A stretch of DNA of 64,000 nt. Origin: Pseudomonas fluorescens. GTDB taxonomy: Bacteria > Pseudomonadota > Gammaproteobacteria > Pseudomonadales > Pseudomonadaceae. The position numbers and the translations under genes are program-made. Positions 37,235-45,656 of the stretch are shown one piece after another. How positions within the stretch are numbered: the stretch's first letter is position 1; every line of letters starts with the position of its first letter. The notes beneath the pieces were generated by a model. That model did no database searches. It saw nothing but the letters and a program-made list of their open reading frames with translations, and was not told the DNA's origin. The DNA lies in the NCBI RefSeq assembly GCF_002022275.1, contig NZ_MSDF01000016.1, forward strand, positions 374,301 through 438,300, in the 5' to 3' direction.

Positions 37235-39331
37235 TTAGAAGGTGTATTCCGCCCCGGCGCCGGCGTACCACGAGCGCCCCGGAGCTGCTTCGTAATAGCG
37301 GAAGTTGCCGTCGCCAACGATCACCGAGCCCACGTACTGGCGGTCGAGCAGGTTGTCCAGGCGCAGGGTCTGGTGGAAGGTCCAGTGTTCGACCTTCTGT
37401 TCGAAGCGAGCGCGCCAGTTGAACACGCTGTAACCGGGCGCGGCGTGTTGCGTGTTGGTGTCTTCGACGTAGACCTTGCTGCGGTACATGCCTTCCAGCG
37501 CAGTGCTGACCCAGTCGCGAGGCTTCCAGTTGAGCTCGGCGAACAGGGTGGTTTGCGGCACGCCGGGGAGGTAGTTGCCCTTGTCGATGGTTTTCCCGCT
37601 GTTGGTGAAGTCGCTGTCATAGGTGGCTTGCAGGCGGGTGTAGGCGAGGTTGGTGCTCCACTGTTCGCTGAGCTGGCTCTCCAGGCCCAGTTCGAAGCCG
37701 CGGCGCAGCGTGCGGCCGGCGTTTTGATAGGTGGTTCGGCCGCCATCGGACTTCTGCACCACCAACTCGTCGTCGGTGGTGATCTGGAACACGGCGGCGT
37801 TGAGGCGCGTGTCTTGGCCGACACGGGCTTTCAAGCCGACTTCCACTTGCTTGCTGACCGAAGGCTTGAGCGCGAAGTTGAAGCCGTTGGCGGTGCTGGA
37901 GTACGCCGACTCGGCCTGGGTCGGGGTTTCGAAGCCTTTGCCCGCGCTGACGTAACCGTGCAGGTCCGGGGTGAAGGCGTACATGACACTGACCGAGGGG
38001 GTGTTCTTCTGGTAGGTCTTGTTGCCGCTGTCGTTGCCGTCACTGAGGAAGTGGTCGTCCACGTCCATTTTCATGGTGCTGTGGCGCAGTCCGGCCTGCA
38101 GGGTCCAGTTGCCGAGCAGCCAGTTGGCTTGTACGAACGGGTCGAGGCTGGTGGCAGTGTCGATTTCATCGCGGCCCAGGGCACCTTTGACGCCGTGTTC
38201 GCCGTCGAGGGTGTTGGAATAGCCTTGGCGGTCATCCCTGCTGCGGTCGTAGTCGAGGCCGGTGATCAGGGTCAGGTCGCCGGGGGCGCTGGTGATGGGT
38301 TGCAGCCAGTGGACGGAGCCGCCGTAGAAATTGCGGTCGAAGTCCACGACACTGCCGCGCGCGTTGGCCGGGTTGGGCTGTCCCTTGATAATGTCCGGAA
38401 TCGACAAATACTGAATCACACTGCGCCGACCGGTGTATGCATTCACCTGCAACGTCGCATCGCCGAAATACCGCTCATAATTCATCCCCAATTGCTGATG
38501 ATCGATGCTTTTTCGCGTGTTGTACGTCAGCGCGGCCGGTGCCACTGAGCGCGGGTCGGCCTTGTAGGCCTCCCAGGTCTGCCCGAGCGGGTCCTGCGTG
38601 CCATTCTGCTCCAGGCTGCTGTAGATCAGCGCCAGCTTGCTGTCGTCGTCCGGCTGGAAGTTGAGTTTGGCAAAGGTCTGATCGCGACGCGCGCTGCTGT
38701 GGTCGCGGTAGCCGTCGGTGTCCATGCGTGAAGCGTCGAGCACAAAGCCTGCGCCGTTCGCCGAGCCTTCGGCGGTCAGGTGGTTTTTATTCAGGCCGTC
38801 GCTGCCCACCAGTGTCTCAGCGCCAATGCGCGGCGGGCCTTCGCCGTCGCGGGAAAACATCTGGATCACGCCACCGGCGTTGCTGCCATACAGCGTCGCC
38901 GCTGGGCCGCGCAGCACTTCGATGCGCTCGGCGGTGTCGAGGTTGAAGGTGGCCGCCTGGCCCTGGCCGTCCGGGGTGCTGGCGGGGATGCCGTCGGCTA
39001 TCAGCTTGATGCCGCGCACGCCGAATGCCGAGCGGGCGCCGAAGCCTCGCGAGGAAATCTGCAGGTCCTGGGCATAGTTCTGACGGTTCTGCACCACCAG
39101 GCCCGGCACGCGGGATAGGGCTTCGGAGGCATTGATGCCAAGTTGGCCGTCGCTGATTTGCTCATGGCTGATGCTGTCGACCGAGTAGGGCAGGTCGAAG
39201 GTGGGGCTGGCGCTGCGCGAACCGGTGACGACGCTGGGGTCGAGAACCAGGGCGCTGCCTTCGGCCCGGGCGCTGTCGCACAGGGTAAGCAGGCCGGGCA
39301 GCAGCAGGGTGAAGCGGGTAAGGGTTTTCAT
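37235..39331 (-). CDS. TonB-dependent outer membrane receptor
   Basis: A 698-residue outer membrane receptor that would import a scarce ligand using TonB energy. It has a signal peptide of about 23 residues ending ARA, a plug domain (about 40-150, with ERIEVLRGPAATLYGSNAGGVI) and a 22-strand barrel ending in a terminal aromatic residue (EYTF). No N-terminal signalling extension for an anti-sigma factor is present. I see no clear Fur box in the 174 bases upstream, so an iron ligand is not supported by regulation. It is convergent with the ABC importer operon, which may handle the same compound, but that link is inference from proximity. Confidence 0.93.
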   Translation of the reverse strand: MKTLTRFTLLLPGLLTLCDSARAEGSALVLDPSVVTGSRSASPTFDLPYSVDSISHEQISDGQLGINASEALSRVPGLVVQNRQNYAQDLQISSRGFGARSAFGVRGIKLIADGIPASTPDGQGQAATFNLDTAERIEVLRGPAATLYGSNAGGVIQMFSRDGEGPPRIGAETLVGSDGLNKNHLTAEGSANGAGFVLDASRMDTDGYRDHSSARRDQTFAKLNFQPDDDSKLALIYSSLEQNGTQDPLGQTWEAYKADPRSVAPAALTYNTRKSIDHQQLGMNYERYFGDATLQVNAYTGRRSVIQYLSIPDIIKGQPNPANARGSVVDFDRNFYGGSVHWLQPITSAPGDLTLITGLDYDRSRDDRQGYSNTLDGEHGVKGALGRDEIDTATSLDPFVQANWLLGNWTLQAGLRHSTMKMDVDDHFLSDGNDSGNKTYQKNTPSVSVMYAFTPDLHGYVSAGKGFETPTQAESAYSSTANGFNFALKPSVSKQVEVGLKARVGQDTRLNAAVFQITTDDELVVQKSDGGRTTYQNAGRTLRRGFELGLESQLSEQWSTNLAYTRLQATYDSDFTNSGKTIDKGNYLPGVPQTTLFAELNWKPRDWVSTALEGMYRSKVYVEDTNTQHAAPGYSVFNWRARFEQKVEHWTFHQTLRLDNLLDRQYVGSVIVGDGNFRYYEAAPGRSWYAGAGAEYTF

Positions 39332-39505
39332 CTATCAGCCGGAATCCGTGGCGTTTCTTAACGTGTAAACGCGCAAAAGGGCGCGAGTTTAGTGAAAGGG
39401 TGGTTTTTTAGCATTTCGGATTTTCCCCACGCAATTTGAAGGCGCCGCGCAGGAAGTGGGTGTGAGTTGGGTGATAGCGTTGCTGACCAATTTCGAGGTC
39501 AGGTA

Positions 39506-39841
39506 ATGACAATAAAAATAATGGCTGTACTGGGCTTTGCTGCGCTGCTGTTGAGTGGCTGCGGAACCTTTAACAGCGTCGTGCGCAAGGATGGCGAAAC
39601 GGCTCGTGAACTCAGGCTGATCAAAACCTATTGCCAGTCCATACCCCGTGTTTACAGTGGAGTGGCCTTTGATTTTTGCGCCCTGCATGCGGCTCCGGAC
39701 CTCACTGGAATACTCATGCCTTTGGTACTGGTGGACATCGCAGTATCCGGCGTAGCCGACACAGTGGTGCTGCCATACACGATTTACCGGCAAGTAAATG
39801 ATGGCAATATCAGTATCTACTGGCGCCCCGGCCGTTCTTGA
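39506..39841 (+). CDS. YceK/YidQ-type small lipoprotein, first of a tandem pair
   Basis: A 111-residue lipoprotein. The signal sequence ends in the lipobox LLSGC (lipidated Cys19). Conserved stretches IPRVYSGV and SGVADTVVLPYTIYRQ fit the YceK/YidQ (DUF1375) family of unknown function. The ATG at 39506 is preceded by GAGG (GAGGTCAGGTA); the frame extends upstream but without signal-like residues. A close homologue follows 66 bases downstream. Confidence 0.85.
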   Translation: MTIKIMAVLGFAALLLSGCGTFNSVVRKDGETARELRLIKTYCQSIPRVYSGVAFDFCALHAAPDLTGILMPLVLVDIAVSGVADTVVLPYTIYRQVNDGNISIYWRPGRS

Positions 39842-39907
39842 ACGGGGCTAGTATAGAGGGCATCGGCGCTGGCCGCGTTTCGCCGCTCAAACCAAAAGGA
39901 GTTGCCC

Positions 39908-40264
39908 ATGAGCCCTCAATCCAAAGCCTTGCTGGTTCTAGCCCTGTCATTGGTGTCCGCTTGCGGCACGATCAACACGGTCTTTCGCCCGGATGCCGTC
40001 GCCAGTCAGGGCCTCAAGGATTCACGCAGCCACTGCGACAACGTGCCGCGCATCTACAGCGGCGTGATGTATGGGTTTTGTTACCTGAACAGTGAGCCCA
40101 AGCCTGCAAAGAGCCCGGAGGATCAAGACTTTGCAGATCGCGGGGCCAATATCTTCCCGATCATCGCCATTGAAGCGCTCGCCTCTGGCGTGGCGGACAC
40201 GTTGGTGTTGCCCTACACGATCTACCGCCAGGGCAAGGACGGCAGTATCGAGATCTACCAGTGA
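39908..40264 (+). CDS. YceK/YidQ-type small lipoprotein, second of a tandem pair
   Basis: A 118-residue lipoprotein with lipobox LVSAC (Cys19). It shares with its neighbour the pattern RxYSGVxxxFC and the stretch SGVADTxVLPYTIYRQ, but has an insertion (about residues 60-75, SEPKPAKSPEDQDF) that the first copy lacks. AAGGAG lies 7 bases before the ATG at 39908, which decides the start over the TTG two codons earlier. It is a tandem duplication with divergence; the function is unknown. Confidence 0.85.
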   Translation: MSPQSKALLVLALSLVSACGTINTVFRPDAVASQGLKDSRSHCDNVPRIYSGVMYGFCYLNSEPKPAKSPEDQDFADRGANIFPIIAIEALASGVADTLVLPYTIYRQGKDGSIEIYQ

Positions 40265-40301
40265 CCCGCCAGCCGCTAACAGCTTCCCCCTGCTTTTAAG
40301 T

Positions 40302-40307
40302 TATAAT
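40302..40307 (+). promoter_or_regulatory. -10 box of a candidate promoter before the carbamoyltransferase gene
   Basis: An exact TATAAT about 90 bases upstream of the GTG start. I see no good -35 at 16-18 bases, so support is limited to the perfect -10 and the AT-rich run TTTTAAG before it. Confidence 0.35.
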
Positions 40308-40398
40308 CCCGCCCTTTAGCTGTTTCCTGCCCAGGCGGGAAGCACACTTTTTCGCGGCGTAACCCGCCTGCATGCAGACTAAAAGAGGCTAGACCCCT

Positions 40399-42156
40399 GT
40401 GGCATTGACGATTCTTGGCCTGTCCGGCGCCCTTAGCCATGATCCTTCCGCAGCCTTGTATATCGACGGCAAGCTGATCGCGGCCGCCGAAGAAGAGCGC
40501 TTCGTACGCGACAAACATGCAAAGAACCGCATGCCCTACGAATCGGCGAAATTCTGCCTGGAACAGGCCGGCATCAAGCCTTCCGACGTTGACGTGGTGG
40601 CGATCCCGTTCGCCCCGATCAGCCTGTTCGGCGAGGCGCGCTGGCACTATGCCAAGCGTTACTGGTACGCCCCGGACCGCGCGCTCGACGCGATCCTGAT
40701 GGGTAACCGTCGCTACAAACGCTATCGCAACAAGATCGTCTGGTGCCTTGAGCAACTGGGCTTTGATCCGAAGAAAATCAAGATCGAACCGGTTGAACAC
40801 CACCTGGCACACGCCTCCAGCGCTTACCACTGCTCGGGCTTCCAGGAAAAAACCGCGATCCTCGGCATCGACGGTAAAGGCGAGTACGCCACCACATTCT
40901 TCGGCTACGGCGAAAACGGCAAGATCCACAAGATCAAGGAATTCTACGACCCGGACTCCCTCGGCGGCCTGTACGGCGCGATCACCGAGTTCCTCGGTTT
41001 CGAGATGCTCGACGGCGAGTTCAAGGTCATGGGCATGGCGCCGTATGGCGATGCCAGCAAATATGATTTCTCGCGTTTGGCGTCCTTTGAAAACGGCGAG
41101 CTGGTGATCAACACCGACTACGCCAACGTCATCGGCCTGCGCCGTTACAAAGAGAAGGGCAAGGGTTTCTATTTTTCGCCAAAACTGATCGAGTGGCTGG
41201 GGCCGAAGCGCGAAGGCGATATTGCCGACGAGCCGTATATCCACTACGCGGCCAGCATGCAGGCACTGTTCGAGAAGCTGGCCCTGCAGATGATCGACCA
41301 CTACCTGGGCGACATCCTCAAAGACACCGGCAAGCTGGCTTTTGCGGGCGGCTGCGCGCTGAACGTCAAGCTGAACCAGAAAATCATCGCCCGTGACGAC
41401 GTCAAAGAGCTGTTCGTACAACCGGCGTCCGGCGATGCCGGCACCGCCGTTGGCGCGGCGGCCTATGTGTCCCATGCCCGTGGTGTACCGGTCGAGAAGA
41501 TGGAACACGTCTACCTCGGCCCGTCCTACAGCAACGAAGACGTGATTGCCGCGTGCGCCAAGCATGCGAGCAAACCCAAGTGGCGCCAGATCGAAAACAT
41601 GCCCAAGCGCATCGCCAAGATAATGGTCGACGGCAACCCGGTGGCCTGGTTCCAGGGCCGCATGGAGTTTGGCCCGCGTGCGTTGGGCGGTCGTTCGATC
41701 ATCGGTTGCCCAAGCGCTACCGGTGTGGCTGACCGCATCAACCACCAGATCAAGTTCCGCGAGCGCTGGAGGCCTTTCTGCCCGTCGATGCTCGACACCG
41801 TGGCCCCGCTGATGATCAAGGTCGATCACCCGGCGCCGTTCATGACCTTCACCTTTGAAGTGTCGGAAGAGTGGAAAACCCGCGTGCCGGAAGTGGTCCA
41901 TGAAGATGGCACCTCCCGCGCCCAGGTGCTCAAACGCGAATACAACCCGCGCTACTACGACATGATGAAAGAGCTCGAAGTGCTGACCGGTAACGGCGTG
42001 TCGCTGAACACCTCGCTCAACCGTCGTGGTGAAGCGATGATCTGTTCGCCGACCGACGCGCTGAACATGTTCTTCGGCTCGGACCTCGAGTACCTGATCA
42101 TGGAAGACATTCTGGTCGTCAAAGACGGCGTTGACCCTTATGACGCTGTGGTCTGA
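40399..42156 (+). CDS. carbamoyltransferase of the NodU/CmcH family, LPS core type
   Basis: Transfers a carbamoyl group from carbamoyl phosphate, probably to a core heptose as described for the P. aeruginosa LPS core (the gene is called wapO there, from memory). The 585 residues show the N-terminal ASKHA-like domain (SGALSHDPSAALYIDGK at about 8-24), the metal site HHLAHASSAY at about 134-143 and the C-terminal domain with GRMEFGPRALGGRSI at about 416-430 and LNTSLN at about 536-541. The start is GTG at 40399 with AGAGG upstream. The mig-14 start follows its stop with no gap. Confidence 0.92.
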   Translation: MALTILGLSGALSHDPSAALYIDGKLIAAAEEERFVRDKHAKNRMPYESAKFCLEQAGIKPSDVDVVAIPFAPISLFGEARWHYAKRYWYAPDRALDAILMGNRRYKRYRNKIVWCLEQLGFDPKKIKIEPVEHHLAHASSAYHCSGFQEKTAILGIDGKGEYATTFFGYGENGKIHKIKEFYDPDSLGGLYGAITEFLGFEMLDGEFKVMGMAPYGDASKYDFSRLASFENGELVINTDYANVIGLRRYKEKGKGFYFSPKLIEWLGPKREGDIADEPYIHYAASMQALFEKLALQMIDHYLGDILKDTGKLAFAGGCALNVKLNQKIIARDDVKELFVQPASGDAGTAVGAAAYVSHARGVPVEKMEHVYLGPSYSNEDVIAACAKHASKPKWRQIENMPKRIAKIMVDGNPVAWFQGRMEFGPRALGGRSIIGCPSATGVADRINHQIKFRERWRPFCPSMLDTVAPLMIKVDHPAPFMTFTFEVSEEWKTRVPEVVHEDGTSRAQVLKREYNPRYYDMMKELEVLTGNGVSLNTSLNRRGEAMICSPTDALNMFFGSDLEYLIMEDILVVKDGVDPYDAVV

Positions 42157-43053
42157 ATGCTGAACCGCTTCCAGGGTTGGCGTGAACGAGGCTGGACGCC
42201 TGTTGATGCCGAGGTTTACGCCCAGGCCTGGCAGCGTTTTGGCGGCAGCGTGGCGACCCATCCGCTCATCGTCGAGCGGCTGGCCGAACTGGCGCAGATT
42301 CCGGTGCGCTACCTGGCCATCAAGCCAGACGGCGAGCTGAAGGGCGCAGTTGCTACCTGGGGGCGCGACCTGGCGTTGTCCAAGGACGTGCTCAAGCGCA
42401 GCGGCAAGAAAGGCCTGTTTGATCTGGGCAATGCCGAGATCATCCTGCCGATTGCCGCCGATGCGCAGGCGCCGCTGCGCCATCGCGGGCGCTACCTGTC
42501 GGCGTTGAACGAGGGGCGCGTCAGCACCCTCAAGCCACAGGCCGAACAGTTGGCCATGGCACGCACCCCCGAAGACCTGTCGAAGAAGTTTCGCTACAAC
42601 CAGCGCCGCGAATTGCGCTTGCTGGAAGAGGCGGGCGGCGTGGTGCGGGCGGTCAGTGAATTCTCCAGCGTTGAGCTGGCGGCGATTTACTGCGACCTGT
42701 TCCAGCGCCGCTGGGGGTTCCCGGCCACCGGTGCCGGGCGCTTGGCCGAGGTGCTGGAACTGCTCAAGGAATTCCTGATCGGCTCCGTGCTGTTTCTCAA
42801 TGGCGCGCCGATTGCCGTGCAGCTGGTGTACCGCGTCGAGGCGCCCGAGTGGGTCAGCATCGAGTACGTCAACGGCGGTGTCGACCCCGAAACCCGCGCG
42901 TTCAGCCCCGGCAGTGTGTTGAGCTTCCTCAACACGCAAAGCGCCTGGGAACAGGCCCGCGCACTGAACAAGCCTCTGCGCTTTTCGTTCGGGCGCGCCG
43001 ACCGTGAATATAAAGAGCGCTGGTGCAACCCGGTGCCGGTGTTCAGCGTATGA
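42157..43053 (+). CDS. mig-14: Mig-14 family protein
   Basis: Mig-14 proteins are inner-membrane-associated factors linked to resistance against antimicrobial peptides; their biochemical role is not settled, and an acyltransferase-like (GNAT) fold is suspected. The 298 residues include the characteristic KKFRYNQRRELRLLEEAGG at about 145-163 and FSFGRADREYKERWCNPVPVF near the end. It starts directly after the carbamoyltransferase stop and overlaps the next gene by ATGA. In P. aeruginosa a glycosyltransferase gene (wapH) lies between the carbamoyltransferase and mig-14, as I recall; here it is absent. Confidence 0.9.
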   Translation: MLNRFQGWRERGWTPVDAEVYAQAWQRFGGSVATHPLIVERLAELAQIPVRYLAIKPDGELKGAVATWGRDLALSKDVLKRSGKKGLFDLGNAEIILPIAADAQAPLRHRGRYLSALNEGRVSTLKPQAEQLAMARTPEDLSKKFRYNQRRELRLLEEAGGVVRAVSEFSSVELAAIYCDLFQRRWGFPATGAGRLAEVLELLKEFLIGSVLFLNGAPIAVQLVYRVEAPEWVSIEYVNGGVDPETRAFSPGSVLSFLNTQSAWEQARALNKPLRFSFGRADREYKERWCNPVPVFSV

Positions 43054-44450
43054 ATCGCAAACAACAATTGCTCAAGCGCCACCGGCGCAACAAGCGCGTT
43101 GCGCTATTGATCGGCTTGCTCGTGCTGCTGGTGGCCGGTGTGCTGGTGGCCTGGTGGCTGCCGCTGATACTGGCGGTGCTGTTGTGGGTCGTGCATGAAG
43201 CCTGGTTTGCCGACCATTTGTTCTATTCGCCCAAAGACGACTACCGGTACAACTTTGCGCCGGGTACCCAGCGCGCCGGCCTGCACCTTGCGGCTGGCCG
43301 GCTGGTGCCGGATGCGCCGTTGAGCCTGGCGGGCGATGAAACCCTGATCGTCGAAGTGCAGCTTAAAAGCCGTTGGCTGGGGCGCTTTCTTGACCCGGCG
43401 GTTGAGCTGTCGGGCGACCGCCAAGCGTTTGAACGTGGCGTGGCGGGCAAGCGCTATCTCAACCTCACAGGGTCGGCGCAAGCGTTGGCCGCAGGTGAGC
43501 TTGGGTTGCGTGGCCGATATTGCCGTATCGTCGGCCGGCCGGTGTTGTGGGTGTTTCCTCATCCGGACTACGCCCGTCAGCGGCTGATGGTGATTGCTCC
43601 CCATGCCGACGATGCCGAACTGGCTGCCTTCGGTCTGTATGCCCAGGCGGATGAAAGCTGGATCGTGACGCTGACTGCCGGCGAAATCGAGGCTGAGCAT
43701 TATCAGCAGATGGGCCTGGCACAAGCCGACGCGGCGCAGCTCAAAGGCCGCTTGCGCGCGTGGGACAGCATCGCGGTGCCGCGTTGGGCCGGGGTTCCTG
43801 AGGCGCAGTGCGTGCAGTTGGGCTATTTCTGCCTGCAACTGCCTGCCATGCGCGCGGCACCCGACCAGCCTCAGGCATCCCGCGAGGCGGACCTGGACGA
43901 TACGCGGCTGTTCCGCCAGTTCAATGCGTTCACCTTGCCGGGTGATGTGGACGGTTCGCCGACCTGGCGCAATTTGATTGCCGACCTGCGTGCGGTGCTG
44001 CTCAAGGCGCGCCCCGAGGTCATCGTACTGCCCACGCCGGTGCTGGACCCGCACCCCGATCACATCTGCGCCCATGATGCGCTGATCGAGGCCCTGCAAG
44101 GGCTTGAGTGGCAGCCGACAACGTTGCTCGGTTATGCCAATCACCTGCATGATAACGACCGCTGGCCCATGGGTGATGCCGGTGCCGGTGTGGCCTTGCC
44201 GCCGCAGTTTGAGGCGGATGAAGTCGTTGAGCCTTACTGCCGGGTTGTATCGTTGAGCCATCAGCGAGACAAAGCCATGGCGCTGGGCATGATGCATGAT
44301 TTGCAGCCACGCGCACCGTTCAAGCGCCGTGTGCGCAGGCTGTTGCAGCAACTGCTGGCGGGCCGGGCCCCGTCGCCCTATGGGGAGAATGAATTCTTCC
44401 GCAAGGCGGTGCGGCGTCACGAGCTGCTGTGGGTTTTGAAACAGGACTGA
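43050..44450 (+). CDS. dnpA: PIG-L family de-N-acetylase, DnpA-like
   Basis: A zinc-dependent N-deacetylase of the PIG-L/LmbE fold. In P. aeruginosa the gene at this position is called dnpA and affects antibiotic persistence. The 466 residues have one or two N-terminal membrane helices (about 15-48), a beta-rich region (about 60-180) and the catalytic domain with the zinc motif PHADDAE at about 187-193 and a second metal ligand in HPDH at about 334-337. The start chosen is the ATG at 43050, overlapping mig-14 by four bases, not the upstream in-frame start at 43023. A core or O-antigen amino sugar is a plausible substrate; that is inference. Confidence 0.88.
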   Translation: MNRKQQLLKRHRRNKRVALLIGLLVLLVAGVLVAWWLPLILAVLLWVVHEAWFADHLFYSPKDDYRYNFAPGTQRAGLHLAAGRLVPDAPLSLAGDETLIVEVQLKSRWLGRFLDPAVELSGDRQAFERGVAGKRYLNLTGSAQALAAGELGLRGRYCRIVGRPVLWVFPHPDYARQRLMVIAPHADDAELAAFGLYAQADESWIVTLTAGEIEAEHYQQMGLAQADAAQLKGRLRAWDSIAVPRWAGVPEAQCVQLGYFCLQLPAMRAAPDQPQASREADLDDTRLFRQFNAFTLPGDVDGSPTWRNLIADLRAVLLKARPEVIVLPTPVLDPHPDHICAHDALIEALQGLEWQPTTLLGYANHLHDNDRWPMGDAGAGVALPPQFEADEVVEPYCRVVSLSHQRDKAMALGMMHDLQPRAPFKRRVRRLLQQLLAGRAPSPYGENEFFRKAVRRHELLWVLKQD

Positions 44451-44507
44451 GTCTTTATCTTTTTCGTTGGGCTGCCCGCTCGCAGCCCGATTGCCTCATG
44501 GAGTGAT

Positions 44508-45656
44508 ATGAAACCTCGTTTCAAGGTTTTGCAGTTACAGCCGGACTACAACGTCAAGGCCAATGACTTCGCCGACCTCGGTGAGCAGATCGTCAAGTCG
44601 TTACCGGCGGAACGGTTTGAGGTGACGTCGGCGTTTCTCAGCGGGCGCCCGCAACCGGGCCAGCCCTTGAGCGTGGCGGACCACTCCAAGTATTTCGAAT
44701 TCCCCGAGAAAGCCCTCAAGGGCATCCGCCTGGGCGCCATGTGGGAAATCTATAAATACTGCCGTGAGCAGAAGTTCGATGTGGTCATCTGTAACCGCTT
44801 CAAGTCGGTGAACATGATGTTGTCGCTCAACCGCTGGTTGAAGATCCCGCTGTGCATTGGCATCTCCCATGGTTTTGGCGAGTACGAACGCGCCTATCGT
44901 CGGCGCCAGACGCGCCGGCTGGTCAGCCCTGCGTGGCGGTTTGTCGGGGTGTCGGCGGCGGTCAGGGATTATCTGGTCGGTCTCAATTGCGGGTTTACCC
45001 GCGAGAACAGCACCTTCGTCACCAACGCCATCGATATCCCTCAGGCCGAAGCGTTGCAATTGCCGCGCGAGCAAGCGCGACAAGCCTTGGGGCTGCCACT
45101 GGATGCCCGCATCATCGGCGCCTTGGGGCGGTTGGTGCCGATCAAGGGCCATACCCACTTGTTGCAGGCATTTGCCCGCCTCAAAGACAAATACCCCAAT
45201 GCCCAGGTCGGCATCATCGGCTCCGGCCGCGCCGAGGCGGACTTGCGTGCGGATATCGAGCGCCTGGGCTTGACCGGTCGCGCGCACCTGCTGGGGTTTC
45301 GTGAAGATGGCCTCCAATACGTGCGCGCCTTTGATATCTGGACCATGCCGTCTTTGCTCGAAGGCCTGGGGCTGGCATTGCTGGAGGGTATGAGTGGACG
45401 CTTGCCAGTGATCGCCTCCAACGGCCCGGCCATGTTGCCGCTGGTGGAAGGGGCGGGTGGTTTGTCCCATGAGCCTGGCGATGTCGACGGGTTGACGTCC
45501 GCCCTGGACACCTACCTGGCCATGACGGATGAGCAGCTGCGGGCCAAGGGCGAACAAGTGTTTCGTTACCTGGAGCACAACCACGCGTTGGCCGAGTTCC
45601 AGCACAAGTACCTGAACCTGATCGAAACCGGTTTGAAAGAAGTAGGTAGAGCATGA
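44508..45656 (+). CDS. ssg: GT4 glycosyltransferase, Ssg-like
   Basis: A 382-residue GT-B glycosyltransferase of the LPS core/exopolysaccharide locus. The N-terminal acceptor domain has DFADLGEQIVKSL, and the C-terminal donor domain has GALGRLVPIKGHTHLLQAFARL at about 201-222 and the GT4 motif PSLLEGLGLALLEGMSGRLPVI. Its position between dnpA and a GT2 gene matches ssg of other Pseudomonas, needed for full-length LPS there. GGAG is 4-8 bases before the ATG. It overlaps the next gene by ATGA. The sugar it transfers is unknown. Confidence 0.86.
   Translation: MKPRFKVLQLQPDYNVKANDFADLGEQIVKSLPAERFEVTSAFLSGRPQPGQPLSVADHSKYFEFPEKALKGIRLGAMWEIYKYCREQKFDVVICNRFKSVNMMLSLNRWLKIPLCIGISHGFGEYERAYRRRQTRRLVSPAWRFVGVSAAVRDYLVGLNCGFTRENSTFVTNAIDIPQAEALQLPREQARQALGLPLDARIIGALGRLVPIKGHTHLLQAFARLKDKYPNAQVGIIGSGRAEADLRADIERLGLTGRAHLLGFREDGLQYVRAFDIWTMPSLLEGLGLALLEGMSGRLPVIASNGPAMLPLVEGAGGLSHEPGDVDGLTSALDTYLAMTDEQLRAKGEQVFRYLEHNHALAEFQHKYLNLIETGLKEVGRA

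Noticed and set aside
39332..39505. Fur box upstream of the TonB-dependent receptor
   Set aside because: No stretch approaches the GATAATGATAATCATTATC pattern; the short AT-rich runs do not form the hexamer repeats.
40276..42939. Long minus-strand open frame (887 codons) opposite the carbamoyltransferase and mig-14 genes
   Set aside because: It lies wholly antisense to two well-recognised genes, has no recognisable domain and a shadow-like composition rich in Arg, Gln, His and Val. High-GC codon bias makes such open frames common.
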